NCBI RefSeq assembly: GCF_036924645.1 | Contig: NZ_JAZHRX010000001.1 | Coordinates: forward strand, 2,418,001 to 2,482,000 | Source: Bradyrhizobium sp. AZCC 2176 | GTDB lineage: Bacteria > Pseudomonadota > Alphaproteobacteria > Rhizobiales > Xanthobacteraceae | DNA length: 64,000 nucleotides | Direction: 5' to 3' | Shown here: positions 18,326-28,132 of the stretch, one piece after another | Layout of the letters: every line of letters begins with the position of its first letter | Numbering within the stretch: the stretch's first letter is position 1 | Position numbers and translations under genes: made by a program | Notes under the pieces: generated by a model | Databases searched by the model: none | What the model was told of the DNA's origin: nothing | The model's input: the letters and a program-made list of their open reading frames with translations, nothing else

Positions 18326-19747
18326 ATGAGCGACGGTCCCCTCTCTTCGGAAAAGCCGGCCCTACCCTCGCCCCGCTCCGCGAAACGACGGCTGACATTC
18401 GTCACGCTGGCCGGCGTGCTGGCGATCGTCGGCGCGCTGGCCGCCGGCTACTACTTTGCGATGCGGCCGGTGACACTGCGGATCGCCGTCGGCCCCGCCA
18501 ACAGCGACGACCTCAAGGTTGTCCAGAACCTGACGCAGGCCTTCAACAACCAGCGAAACAGTCTGGTCCGGCTGCGTCCGGTGCAGACCGATGGCGCGGT
18601 TGCGAGCGCCAATCTGCTCGGCGAAGGCAAGGCCGATCTCGCCATCATCCGGGGCGACCTCGATGTGCCGAAGAATGCGCAGGCCGTGGCGACGCTACGC
18701 AAGAATGTTGCGGTACTGTGGGTGCCGACGGCGGCCAAGACCAAGGGAAAGAAGGCCTCCCCCGCGATCACGAAAATCGGCCAGCTCACTGGGCGCCGCA
18801 TCGGCGTCGTCGGACGTACCCAGGCCAATGTCAATTTACTCCGGGTGATCCTGCGGCAATACGGCGTCGATCCGGCAAAGGTCGAGATCGTCCAGTTCCC
18901 CGCCAACGAGGCGGCCGAGGCCATTCGTAACCAGAAGGCCGACGCCTATCTCGCCGCCGGCCCGGTCAACAGCAAAATCACGGCGGATGCGATCGCGGCA
19001 TCTGCGCGCGACGGCGGCACGCCGAAATTCCTCGCGATCGACTCGGCCGAGGCGATTGCGCAGAACCATCCCGCCTATGAGGCCTCCGAGATCCCGGCGG
19101 GCACGTTTGGCAGCGCGCCGAGCCGGCCCGAGGAAGAGATCAAGACGATCAGCTTCTCGCATCACATCGTGGCGCGCAGGGGCATTGCGGAATCGACCGT
19201 CGCCATCTTTACGCGGCAGTTGTTTGCAATCCGCCAGACGCTGAAGAACGAATTTCCGCTGGCCGCCAAGATCGAGACGCCCGATACCGACAAGGACGCC
19301 ACGATCCCCGTTCATCCCGGCGCCGCCGCCTTTGTCGACGGCGAAGAAAAGACCTTCCTCGACCGCTACAGCGATTACATCTGGTGGGGATTGATGGCGT
19401 TATCGGCGATGGGCTCCGCCGGCGCCTGGTCCGCCGGCTACCTCAAGAAGGACGAGCGCAATGTCAACACGTCGCAGCGCGACCGGCTGCTCGACATGCT
19501 GACCGCCGCCCGTCAATGCGACTCGATGGAAGAGCTCGACCAGATGCAGTCGGAAGCGGACGCCATTCTGCGCGACACGTTGTTATGCTACGAGCACGGG
19601 ACGATCGAGGAAGGCACGTTGACCGCCTTCAACATCGCGATCGAGCAGTTCCACAACGCGGTGGCCGACCGCAAGGCGCTGTTGATGAGCATGCCGCAAA
19701 ACCTGCAACGGGCGAGCGCGCAGTTTCGTGCAGCCAGCAACGCCTGA
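18326..19747 (+). CDS. TAXI-like binding protein with two membrane segments
   Basis: 473 residues from the ATG at 18326 (a TTG lies just before). An uncleaved N-terminal membrane segment (LAGVLAIVGALAAGYYFA) is followed by a TAXI-type binding domain (about 50-330: LRIAVGPANSDDLKVVQ, GEGKADLAIIRGDLDVP, IGVVGRTQANVNLLRVIL). A second membrane segment near 355 (YIWWGLMALSAMGSAGAW) is followed by a charged cytoplasmic domain of about 100 residues. With both ends inside the cell the layout suggests a membrane-bound sensor rather than a transporter subunit. No TRAP permease is adjacent. Confidence 0.78.
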   Translation: MSDGPLSSEKPALPSPRSAKRRLTFVTLAGVLAIVGALAAGYYFAMRPVTLRIAVGPANSDDLKVVQNLTQAFNNQRNSLVRLRPVQTDGAVASANLLGEGKADLAIIRGDLDVPKNAQAVATLRKNVAVLWVPTAAKTKGKKASPAITKIGQLTGRRIGVVGRTQANVNLLRVILRQYGVDPAKVEIVQFPANEAAEAIRNQKADAYLAAGPVNSKITADAIAASARDGGTPKFLAIDSAEAIAQNHPAYEASEIPAGTFGSAPSRPEEEIKTISFSHHIVARRGIAESTVAIFTRQLFAIRQTLKNEFPLAAKIETPDTDKDATIPVHPGAAAFVDGEEKTFLDRYSDYIWWGLMALSAMGSAGAWSAGYLKKDERNVNTSQRDRLLDMLTAARQCDSMEELDQMQSEADAILRDTLLCYEHGTIEEGTLTAFNIAIEQFHNAVADRKALLMSMPQNLQRASAQFRAASNA

Positions 19748-19840
19748 ACGGCACATCCGGTAATCGAACCGTCATCAATTCTTTCTAGCTCTGTCGGTGC
19801 TATCATTTGCACCCGCGCCAGATCCGGAAAGAGCTCGCAT

Positions 19841-21415
19841 ATGACGTTCAGGATTGTTCGCAGCAGTCTCCGCGCAATTTCCCGCCGACGTTTCCTTTCC
19901 ACCGCGGGTACTGGCGCCATCGGCATCATGGCAATGCCTTATCTCAGCCGTGCCGCCGACCGGCCGATCGTGACATCGGGCGTGCAATCCGGCGATGTCG
20001 GCGTTGACGGCGGCGTGGTGTGGGCGCGCGCCGACCGTCCGTCGCAAATGCTGGTCGAGGTTGCCACGTCGGACTCATTTGCCAACGCGAGGGTGCTGCC
20101 GCCGATTGCGGCGCTGCCCGAAAGCGACTTCACCGCGAAAATGCTGCTGGAGAACCTGCCTGCCGGGCAGGAGATCTTCTACCGTATCCGGTTTCGCGAC
20201 CTCGCGCATACCGGCATCGAGAGCGAGCCGGTGGTCGGGCGGTTTCGCACCGCCCCCAGCGATCGGCGCGACGTCAGTTTCGTCTGGGGCGGCGACGTGG
20301 TGGGACAGGGCTGGGGCATCAACCCTGACGATGGCGGCATGTTCACCTTCGCCACCATGCGCAAACATCGCCCGGATTTCCTGCTGCACTCCGGCGACAC
20401 CATCTATGCCGACGGCCCGCTCAAGGACGAGGTGACGCTTCCCGGCGGCAAGATCTGGAAAAACGTGACGATCCCGGAAAAGTCGAAGGTCGCCGAAACG
20501 CTCGACGAATTCCGCGCCGCGCACAGGTACAATTTCATGGACGAGCATTTGCGCGCGTTCAACGCCGAGGTGCCGGTCTTCGTGCAGTGGGACGACCACG
20601 AGGTCGTCAACAACTGGTCGCTGTCGAAGGAATTGCCCGCGTCCTACAAGGAACGCAACATCACCCTCCTCGCGGCCCGTTCGGCGCGCGCGTTCCACGA
20701 AATGTATCCGATGCGCGAGAGCATCACGGAGCCGGGACGCGTCTATCGTACGCTGAATTACGGGCCGCATCTCGACGTGTTCATGCTGGACGAGCGCAGC
20801 TATCGCGGCGCCAATGGTCCGAACCAGGAGACGGCCTACGGGCCGGAAAGCTTCTTTCTCGGACCTGCGCAACTTGCCTGGCTGAAACGGGGGCTGCTGA
20901 ATTCGCGCGCCACCTGGAAGGTGATCGCGTCCGACATGCCGCTCGGCATCATCGTCTATGACGATGCCCGCAACAAGAAGGGCTCGGAGGCCGTTGCGCA
21001 GGGCGACGGGCCGCCGCGCGGCCGCGAGCTGGAGATCGCCGACCTGCTGCGCTTCATCAAGACATCGGGCGTCGTCAACACGGTGTGGCTGACGGCGGAT
21101 GTGCACTACGCGGCGGCGCACTACTACAACCCCGACAAGGCGCAGTTTCAGGAGTTCGACCCGTTCTGGGAGTTCGTTTCCGGTCCGCTGCACGCCGGCA
21201 CGTTCGGTCCGAACGACCTCGACAATACGTTCGGTCCGGAAGTGAAGTTCATCAAAGCGCCTGGACCTGGCAATCAAAACCTGCCGCCATCGGCCGGGAT
21301 GCAGTTCTTCGGCCATGTCAGGATCGACGGCGCCAGCGGGCAGATGACGGTAACCTTGCGCGACCGCGCCGACGTTGCGCTGTGGTCGACAACGCTTGAT
21401 CCCAAACCGGTGTAG
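19841..21415 (+). CDS. PhoD-type alkaline phosphatase
   Basis: 524 residues with a Tat signal (SRRRFLSTAGTGAIGIMAMP, cleavage near SRAAD). An N-terminal beta domain (about 40-140: SGVQSGDVGVDGGVVWARAD) precedes the phosphatase domain, with WGGDVVGQGWG, HSGDTIYADG (about 182), WDDHEVVNNW (about 250) and TADVHYAAAHYY (about 420). Family members are exported folded with Ca and Fe and release phosphate from mono- and diesters. No Pho box was recognised in the 93-bp gap upstream. The gene is monocistronic. Confidence 0.9.
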   Translation: MTFRIVRSSLRAISRRRFLSTAGTGAIGIMAMPYLSRAADRPIVTSGVQSGDVGVDGGVVWARADRPSQMLVEVATSDSFANARVLPPIAALPESDFTAKMLLENLPAGQEIFYRIRFRDLAHTGIESEPVVGRFRTAPSDRRDVSFVWGGDVVGQGWGINPDDGGMFTFATMRKHRPDFLLHSGDTIYADGPLKDEVTLPGGKIWKNVTIPEKSKVAETLDEFRAAHRYNFMDEHLRAFNAEVPVFVQWDDHEVVNNWSLSKELPASYKERNITLLAARSARAFHEMYPMRESITEPGRVYRTLNYGPHLDVFMLDERSYRGANGPNQETAYGPESFFLGPAQLAWLKRGLLNSRATWKVIASDMPLGIIVYDDARNKKGSEAVAQGDGPPRGRELEIADLLRFIKTSGVVNTVWLTADVHYAAAHYYNPDKAQFQEFDPFWEFVSGPLHAGTFGPNDLDNTFGPEVKFIKAPGPGNQNLPPSAGMQFFGHVRIDGASGQMTVTLRDRADVALWSTTLDPKPV

Positions 21416-21450
21416 CTACCGCGGCGGAGCGATCCGGCGCCCTCAACCGG

Positions 21451-21831
21451 TCAAGGCCCGATGCCGCCGTCCTTCAGCAGCGCCTGCAGCGCATCGGTCG
21501 AATAGGGCTTGGGCAACCGCGGCTTACACGCGAATGCCGCCGGCAGCCTGGCGTCGGCGTCATAGCCGGTGACGAAAGCAAAGGGAATTTTCAGCGCTTC
21601 GAGCCGTTCGGCGACGGCAAAACTCTTCTCGCGGATGAGGCTGACATCGAGCAGCGCGAATTCCGGCGGCCGGTCGCCGATCAACTCGAGTGCCTTGGCC
21701 ACGTTCGGGGCGACCCGCACCGCCTTCACGCCAAAACCCAGAATCGTGTCTTCGAAGTCGAGCGCGATGATGGGATCGTCTTCGACGACCAGCACGTCGC
21801 TGGGCATGCCGTTATGGGAGGCGCGGTCCAT
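21451..21831 (-). CDS. Single-domain response regulator
   Basis: 126 residues consisting only of a receiver domain: acidic pair E17-D18-D19 (VLVVEDDPIIALDFE), phospho-acceptor D62 (FALLDVS), T88 (FVTGYD) and K108 (PKPYS). There is no output domain, so it probably acts by protein contact, like CheY or Sdr-type regulators of the alphaproteobacterial general stress response. The start could also be M9 (21807). No kinase is adjacent; it is convergent with phoD and divergent from the gene-poor interval that carries an EcfG-like motif. Confidence 0.88.
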   Translation of the reverse strand: MDRASHNGMPSDVLVVEDDPIIALDFEDTILGFGVKAVRVAPNVAKALELIGDRPPEFALLDVSLIREKSFAVAERLEALKIPFAFVTGYDADARLPAAFACKPRLPKPYSTDALQALLKDGGIGP

Positions 21832-21934
21832 GTTCTCGCCAGTTCAAGGGTTCAGCATTTGAAAAAAGGCCCGGGCCGAAGCCCCGGAAAGGCGCAAGGC
21901 CAGCCGACGCCCGTAAAGCGCATCCGCCGGTTCC

Positions 21935-21960
21935 GGAACTGAACCCACCATATGTCCGTT
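21935..21960 (+). promoter_or_regulatory. EcfG-type promoter motif without an obvious gene behind it
   Basis: GGAAC at 21935-21939 and CGTT at 21957-21960, spacer 17 bases. It overlaps a perfect 10-bp palindrome GTTCCGGAAC. Downstream there is no coding frame with a ribosome binding site before the terminator at 22290. Confidence 0.45.
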
Positions 21961-22240
21961 CCACCGTCTGTCCGCTACTGCACACATGGATGACATGTCG
22001 CGCTATTCGGATTGCATGCAGGCGCGATTTTCCTGTCCATGGCCCAGCGCACGGCGAAATGGATCATTTTGGCGATGGAACGCACCGATGGCGCGGACGT
22101 CTGCGGAACCGGTCCTGCCGCTGCAACGAGGCCATGAAGGGCCTTTTGACGGGGTTTGCGGGGGTCTATCCCGACCCCGAAAAAGGCGCTTAAAACGCGC
22201 CCCATACGCAAAATCAGCTAACCAAATGCCAAACAAACCA

Positions 22241-22268
22241 TTGTTTTTTGGCGTTTTCTGAATATATT
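22241..22268 (+). promoter_or_regulatory. Sigma-70-like promoter upstream of typA
   Basis: TTGTTT and TATATT separated by 16 bases in the most AT-rich stretch of the interval. Transcription would begin near 22275, directly before the hairpin at 22290, so early termination (attenuation) of a typA transcript is a possibility. Confidence 0.35.
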
Positions 22269-22289
22269 GCGCCGCAACGCGTAAGGTGT

Positions 22290-22319
22290 GCCCGGTCCTT
22301 TTGGCCGGGCTTCCTTTTT
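22290..22319 (+). terminator. Rho-independent terminator in the interval before typA
   Basis: Stem GCCCGG/CCGGGC with a nine-base loop, then TTCCTTTTT. It lies 210 bases upstream of typA, on the same strand. Confidence 0.65.
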
Positions 22320-22337
22320 GGGGGAAAGCGCCCCCGG

Positions 22338-22384
22338 AGCATGATCCGGAAACGTGGGTACCGGTTTTCCGAAAAGATCATGCT
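22338..22384. repeat. Family B palindromic repeat
   Basis: Arms AGCATGATC and GATCATGCT enclose CCGGAAACGTGGGTACCGGTTTTCCG-like sequence (core ACCGGTTTTCCG). Further copies are at 22456 and 53040. Confidence 0.75.
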
Positions 22385-22455
22385 CAAACAAAACGATGGA
22401 GCGGGATGACGATTCGAAGAAGCGTCATCACGCGCCAGTATTCCAGGGTTTAGAA

Positions 22456-22500
22456 GCGCGATCCGGAGAAGTCGGTCCCGGTTTTCCGGTGAGATCGCGC
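22456..22500. repeat. Family B repeat, diverged copy
   Basis: Arms GCGCGATC/GATCGCGC around CCGGAGAAG and CCGGTTTTCCGG. Only 29 bases before the typA start, so it would be transcribed in the typA leader and could fold there. Confidence 0.65.
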
Positions 22501-22529
22501 GTCCACCATGCACGACCAGAAGAAGAGCC

Positions 22530-24356
<1,827 letters not shown>

Positions 24357-24379
24357 GGCCTTCGCGTCCCGCCGATGCT

Positions 24380-24480
24380 GTCATGCCCCGCGAAGGCGGG
24401 GCATCCAGTACGCCGCGAACTCTCGATTCAATCACGAATGTCTCTGGAATACTGGATCACCCGCTTTCGCGGGTGATGAC
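24380..24480. repeat. Dispersed palindromic repeat
   Basis: Begins GTCATGCCCCGCGAAGGCGG and ends in GCGGGTGATGAC, with CCAGTA/TACTGG arms inside. Located just behind typA, where its first hairpin (GCCCCGC/GCGGGGC) could stop transcription. Confidence 0.75.
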
Positions 24481-24524
24481 GGCTATGCGCGGGGTGGCTT
24501 CAGGCGCGGCGGCGAACATGCTAG

Positions 24525-25793
24525 ATGCAGGGCATGTCCTCCCTCCCCTCCTCAGTCGATGTCGCCATTATCGGCGCCGGCGCCGCGGGCCTCGGCGCGG
24601 CGAACGCGCTGAAGAATTCCGGTCTTTCCGCCCTCGTGCTGGAAGCGCGCGACCGCGTCGGCGGCCGGGCGCACACCATCATGGCCTCGCCTGACGTCAC
24701 GTTCGACGTCGGCTGCGGCTGGCTGCATTCGGCGGACCAAAACTCCTTCGTCAAAATCGCCGAGCAATTGAATTTCGAAATCAACAAGTCGCTGCCGCCC
24801 TGGCGCGAGCGCGCTTATGGCAAGGCGTTTCCGCAAGACGACCGCGACGACTTTATCCGCGCGCTCGATGCGTTCTACGATCGCGCCGAGAAGGCTGCGA
24901 TCGAGGCCGAGCAGAGCGGCCGCGATGTTCCCGCCAGCCTGTTTCTCGAACCCGGCAATCGCTGGAACCCGATGATCGATGCCATCTCGACCTATATCAA
25001 TGGCTGTGAGCTCGATCAGGTCTCCATCCTCGACATGGACGCCTATGAGGATACCGACCTCAACTGGCGCATCCGACGCGGCTACGGTGCATTAATTGCC
25101 GCCTATGGCGCGACCTGCCCGCTCGCGCTCAATTGCAAGGTGACGCTGATCGATCATTCGGCAAAGCGCGTCCGCATCGAGACCTCGCAGGGCACGCTGA
25201 CGGCCGACAGGGTCATCGTCACCGCGCCAACCAATTTGATCGCCGACGAGACGATCCGCTTTCATCCACCCTTGCCGGCAAAAGTCGACGCCGCCCGCGG
25301 CTTGCCGCTCGGCCTCGCCGACAAGGTGACGCTGGCGCTCGACGAACCGGAGGCGCTGCCGAAGGAAGGCAATCTGCGCGCCGCCACCATGCGCACCGCA
25401 ATGGGTACCTATCATCTGCGCCCGTTCGGTCAGCCGTGCATCGAAGGTTTCTTCGGCGGACGCTATGCGCGATCGCTGGAAGATGCGGGCGACGGCGCGC
25501 TGGCAGCAGCAAGCATCGACGAGATCGTCTCAATCCTCGGCAACGATTTTCGCCGCAAGCTGAAGCCGCTTGCGGAATCGCGCTGGGCCCACGACCCCTT
25601 CGCGCGCGGTTCGTACTCGTACGCGCTACCGGGTCACGCGGGGGACCGCGAAGTGCTCGCCGCGCCGGTCGATGGACGACTGTTCTTTGCGGGAGAAGCG
25701 ACCTCACCGGAATTTTTCTCGACCGCGCATGGCGCAAGGGACAGCGGAGAGCGGGCGGCGGGAGAGGTGACGGCTGCGACCAACTCAAGATAG
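24525..25793 (+). CDS. FAD-dependent amine oxidase family protein
   Basis: 422 residues (ATG at 24525; ATG at 24534 is equally possible). The ADP-binding motif is VAIIGAGAAGLGAANAL near residue 13, followed by VLEARDRVGGRAHT and DVGCGWLH. The C-terminal FAD motif is RLFFAGEATSPEFFSTAHGA (about 390). This is the flavin monoamine oxidase/phytoene desaturase fold: it would oxidise an amine or a related substrate with oxygen. No signal peptide. It is monocistronic after a dispersed repeat; the substrate is unknown. Confidence 0.87.
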   Translation: MQGMSSLPSSVDVAIIGAGAAGLGAANALKNSGLSALVLEARDRVGGRAHTIMASPDVTFDVGCGWLHSADQNSFVKIAEQLNFEINKSLPPWRERAYGKAFPQDDRDDFIRALDAFYDRAEKAAIEAEQSGRDVPASLFLEPGNRWNPMIDAISTYINGCELDQVSILDMDAYEDTDLNWRIRRGYGALIAAYGATCPLALNCKVTLIDHSAKRVRIETSQGTLTADRVIVTAPTNLIADETIRFHPPLPAKVDAARGLPLGLADKVTLALDEPEALPKEGNLRAATMRTAMGTYHLRPFGQPCIEGFFGGRYARSLEDAGDGALAAASIDEIVSILGNDFRRKLKPLAESRWAHDPFARGSYSYALPGHAGDREVLAAPVDGRLFFAGEATSPEFFSTAHGARDSGERAAGEVTAATNSR

Positions 25794-25906
25794 CCGACGG
25801 GCCTATCGCGCGCCCTCGAATACCACGTCCCGATGAAATTTCAGGTATTGAGCATTCGGATAAAGCGATCCATCGCTTGGCAGATGACGAATTGGATAGT
25901 GGGCCC

Positions 25907-26314
25907 CTACTCCATCACCCGCGCTCGCACGTCGGCATCCGGCACAAAGCACTCGTCATACTTCCCGAAAATCCGATAGCGATTGCGCGCGACGAGGCTG
26001 TAGACAGCGTCGCGCAGCGGCTTCGGCACGGCAAACAATCCACGCACCCATCCCCATCCCGGCAGCGCACTCAACACCGTCAGCGCGGCGTCCGACTTGA
26101 ACCACGCCACCCCGCCATGGACCACAGCGTTGGTATCGGGATCATCGGGATCGATACCGAACGCCTGCGCCAGCCGGGCGCCGTAAGGCGACTGGATCGC
26201 CGTGAAGCGGAATTTCCGCTCGACGTCGCGCCTGGCGACGAAGCGGACCCAGCGCGAGCAGAAGACGCAGACGCCGTCATAGAGGATCACGTCATCGTCG
26301 GGCCAATTGGTCAC
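25907..26314 (-). CDS. DCC family thiol-disulfide oxidoreductase (DUF393)
   Basis: 135 residues from a GTG start. The family signature YDGVCVFCSRWVRFV (about 12-26) holds the DxxCxxC centre after which the family is named. FTAIQSPYGARLAQAFGI and GKYDECFVPDADVRARV are also typical. The fold is predicted thioredoxin-like; activity has hardly been tested in the family. It is the last gene of a four-gene minus-strand operon, 24 bases behind the SDR-DoxX gene. Confidence 0.88.
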   Translation of the reverse strand: MTNWPDDDVILYDGVCVFCSRWVRFVARRDVERKFRFTAIQSPYGARLAQAFGIDPDDPDTNAVVHGGVAWFKSDAALTVLSALPGWGWVRGLFAVPKPLRDAVYSLVARNRYRIFGKYDECFVPDADVRARVME

Positions 26315-26338
26315 GGGTTTGGGGTCATTCGGTTGGGA

Positions 26339-27658
26339 TCATCGGTTGTCCAGGGTCAGCAACGCCACGAGCATCAGCACGATGGCGGGGCAGGTCTTCA
26401 CCAGGGCGCCGAGCGGCTCGATCCAGAGGTCCGGCGTCAGGATCGCGGCGCCGAGCATATAGCCCAGCGATACAACGATACCAGCGATCAGGCCGAATGC
26501 CGCGGTGCGGCGGAACGCGATCAGCGCGCCGATGCTCATGTCCATCAGGCTGGTGCCGACGGTGATGGGACCGACGAGCGCCGGCGGGAAGCCGTGGCTG
26601 CGCAGGATTCCTGCGGCTGCGTTGTAGGAAATCACCAGCGCAATGAAGCCCGAGACGACCCAGAACAGCACGAGGCTTGCGATCATCAGGGCCTTGATCG
26701 GAAACAGCCGGGCGAACCATTTGTCCTGAATGGTCGCCGGGCGTTTTCCGGCGGTCTGTTCGATGCGCTTCGGCACGATGCCGGTGGCGGCCATCCAGCC
26801 GGCGGGGTCGCCGCTGACACCGCGGCGCAGCTCCGCGATCGCGGTGGTTCGCATCGGCGGCATCCAGCCGAGCAGGCTCGTGAGGTCGCCGAGCCTGGCG
26901 CCGAGATCGAGCAGGAACCTCGGCATGACGATACGCCACCATCTGCCGGTGCCGAATACCTCGCGGAACTGATCGATCACGTCACCGAGCGTGACCGGCT
27001 GCTCCTGCATCAGGTCCCACGTCACGGCGTTCGCCTCACCGGGATCGCGCGCCGCAAGCCAGGCGATGGTCGCGGCAATGTCCTCCATGGCGACCGGCTG
27101 GAATGGCGCGGCTCGCTCGGCGGCCGGGAGATCGAGCGGAAACGCCGCCAGCGAGCGCACCATGGCGCTGCCGCCATAGGCCGCAAGCGCCACCACGAAG
27201 CCCGGCCGCAGGATCGCAAACGCGACGCCGGATTCCGCGATCAGCCGCTCGGCCTCGCGTTTGGTGGTGCTGAAGGCGGTTCGGTCGGTTTCGGTCGTGC
27301 CGGGAATCGAGATATGCACCAGCCGGATCGCACGGTCGCTGTCGCGGATCGCCTGCAACAACCGCGCAACGAAATCGCGATGCACAGCGGCGGTGTCGCT
27401 GCCGGGGCCGTCCTGCAGCACGCCGAGGCAATTGACGGCGACATCGATGCGGTGATCGCGCAGCAGCCGCGCCAGTTGGGCTGCTTCCATCGACATCACC
27501 GGCAATTCGAGATCGAGCGGGCCGCTCTTCTGTGAGCCCGACAATCTTCGGGCAACGCCCACCACGGAAAATCCCCGGGCGCGCAGATCGTCGGTAACAA
27601 AGCGGCCGATCAGACCGGAGGCGCCAAGCACGAGGACTTTTCGGTTACCGGCGTTCAT
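26339..27658 (-). CDS. SDR/NAD(P)-binding protein fused to a DoxX-like membrane domain
   Basis: 439 residues. The N-terminal extended-SDR domain (about 1-300) starts KVLVLGASGLIGRFVTDDLRARGF and lacks the usual Tyr-x3-Lys in an obvious position, as in NmrA-like or NDUFA9-like proteins. The C-terminal 130 residues contain four hydrophobic segments (LMIASLVLFWVVSGFIALVI, LVGPITVGTSLMDMSIGALI and so on) of the DoxX-like type. It would be an inner-membrane NAD(P)-dependent protein. It sits 6 bases behind the DUF2269 gene and before the DCC gene, an arrangement that suggests a membrane redox complex of unknown purpose. Confidence 0.85.
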   Translation of the reverse strand: MNAGNRKVLVLGASGLIGRFVTDDLRARGFSVVGVARRLSGSQKSGPLDLELPVMSMEAAQLARLLRDHRIDVAVNCLGVLQDGPGSDTAAVHRDFVARLLQAIRDSDRAIRLVHISIPGTTETDRTAFSTTKREAERLIAESGVAFAILRPGFVVALAAYGGSAMVRSLAAFPLDLPAAERAAPFQPVAMEDIAATIAWLAARDPGEANAVTWDLMQEQPVTLGDVIDQFREVFGTGRWWRIVMPRFLLDLGARLGDLTSLLGWMPPMRTTAIAELRRGVSGDPAGWMAATGIVPKRIEQTAGKRPATIQDKWFARLFPIKALMIASLVLFWVVSGFIALVISYNAAAGILRSHGFPPALVGPITVGTSLMDMSIGALIAFRRTAAFGLIAGIVVSLGYMLGAAILTPDLWIEPLGALVKTCPAIVLMLVALLTLDNR

Positions 27659-27664
27659 GCTTGC

Positions 27665-28132
27665 CTAAAGCGGTTTGGCGATCATCAGCCAGAGAATAGC
27701 CATGACAGAGCCGAAACCGGGAATCCCGAATAAAAACCAGCGGTGGAAAAGTGCGAAATAGCGCGGTGGCAACTCCTGGTTTTGCTCGGCCGCCTTGCGT
27801 GCGAGATCGCGCATTTCGATCTGGATAAAGACGACCGGTACCCAGAACAGCCCTGCGACCGCATAGAGCCCGAGCGAAGCCATCAGCCAGGGTTCGCTCA
27901 CCGCGGTCGACGACAGCCACATCAGCACGCCGCCGCTCGCCGGCTGCAGCAGCACCGCCGTCAGCGTGAACAGCATGTCGGCGATGACGACGGTTTTGGC
28001 CGTGCGCGCGATGAAGGCCACGTCCTGGCTGCGATGGGCCATCAGCATGAAGAACGCAATACCGGAGCCGGTGCCGAGAATGACGATCGCGCCGAGCACA
28101 TGCAGGTATTTGGCGAGGAAATACAGCGTCAT
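27665..28132 (-). CDS. DUF2269 family inner-membrane protein
   Basis: 155 residues, four membrane helices. It begins MTLYFLAKYLHVLGAIVILG, with the conserved KxxHxxG pattern in the first helix, and ends with GIPGFGSVMAILWLMIAKPL. Function is unknown. Start overlaps the stop of the upstream hydrolase by four bases (ATGA), so the genes are translationally coupled, and the SDR-DoxX gene follows after 6 bases. Confidence 0.88.
   Translation of the reverse strand: MTLYFLAKYLHVLGAIVILGTGSGIAFFMLMAHRSQDVAFIARTAKTVVIADMLFTLTAVLLQPASGGVLMWLSSTAVSEPWLMASLGLYAVAGLFWVPVVFIQIEMRDLARKAAEQNQELPPRYFALFHRWFLFGIPGFGSVMAILWLMIAKPL

Larger units (their letters stand above)
21967..22319 (+). ncRNA. Candidate transcript between an EcfG-like promoter and a terminator
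   Basis: The interval 21832-22529 (698 bp) has no convincing gene. A frame from 21986 (91 codons) has low third-position GC and no ribosome binding site. The combination of a promoter motif ending at 21960 and a terminator at 22290-22319 suggests a transcript of about 350 bases. It could instead be an unusual short protein gene or the far leader of typA. Confidence 0.25.

Noticed and set aside
20075..21316. 413-codon open frame on the minus strand
   Set aside because: Antisense shadow of the PhoD-type phosphatase.
21986..22261. 91-codon plus-strand frame in the gap before typA
   Set aside because: No ribosome binding site, low third-position GC and improbable composition (many Trp, Cys and Arg); kept only as a candidate noncoding transcript.
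25133..27535. 800-codon open frame on the plus strand
   Set aside because: It is antisense to the amine oxidase 3' part and the DCC/SDR-DoxX operon, which have clear motifs. Arg/Gly/His-rich composition is typical of frames opposite GC-rich genes.
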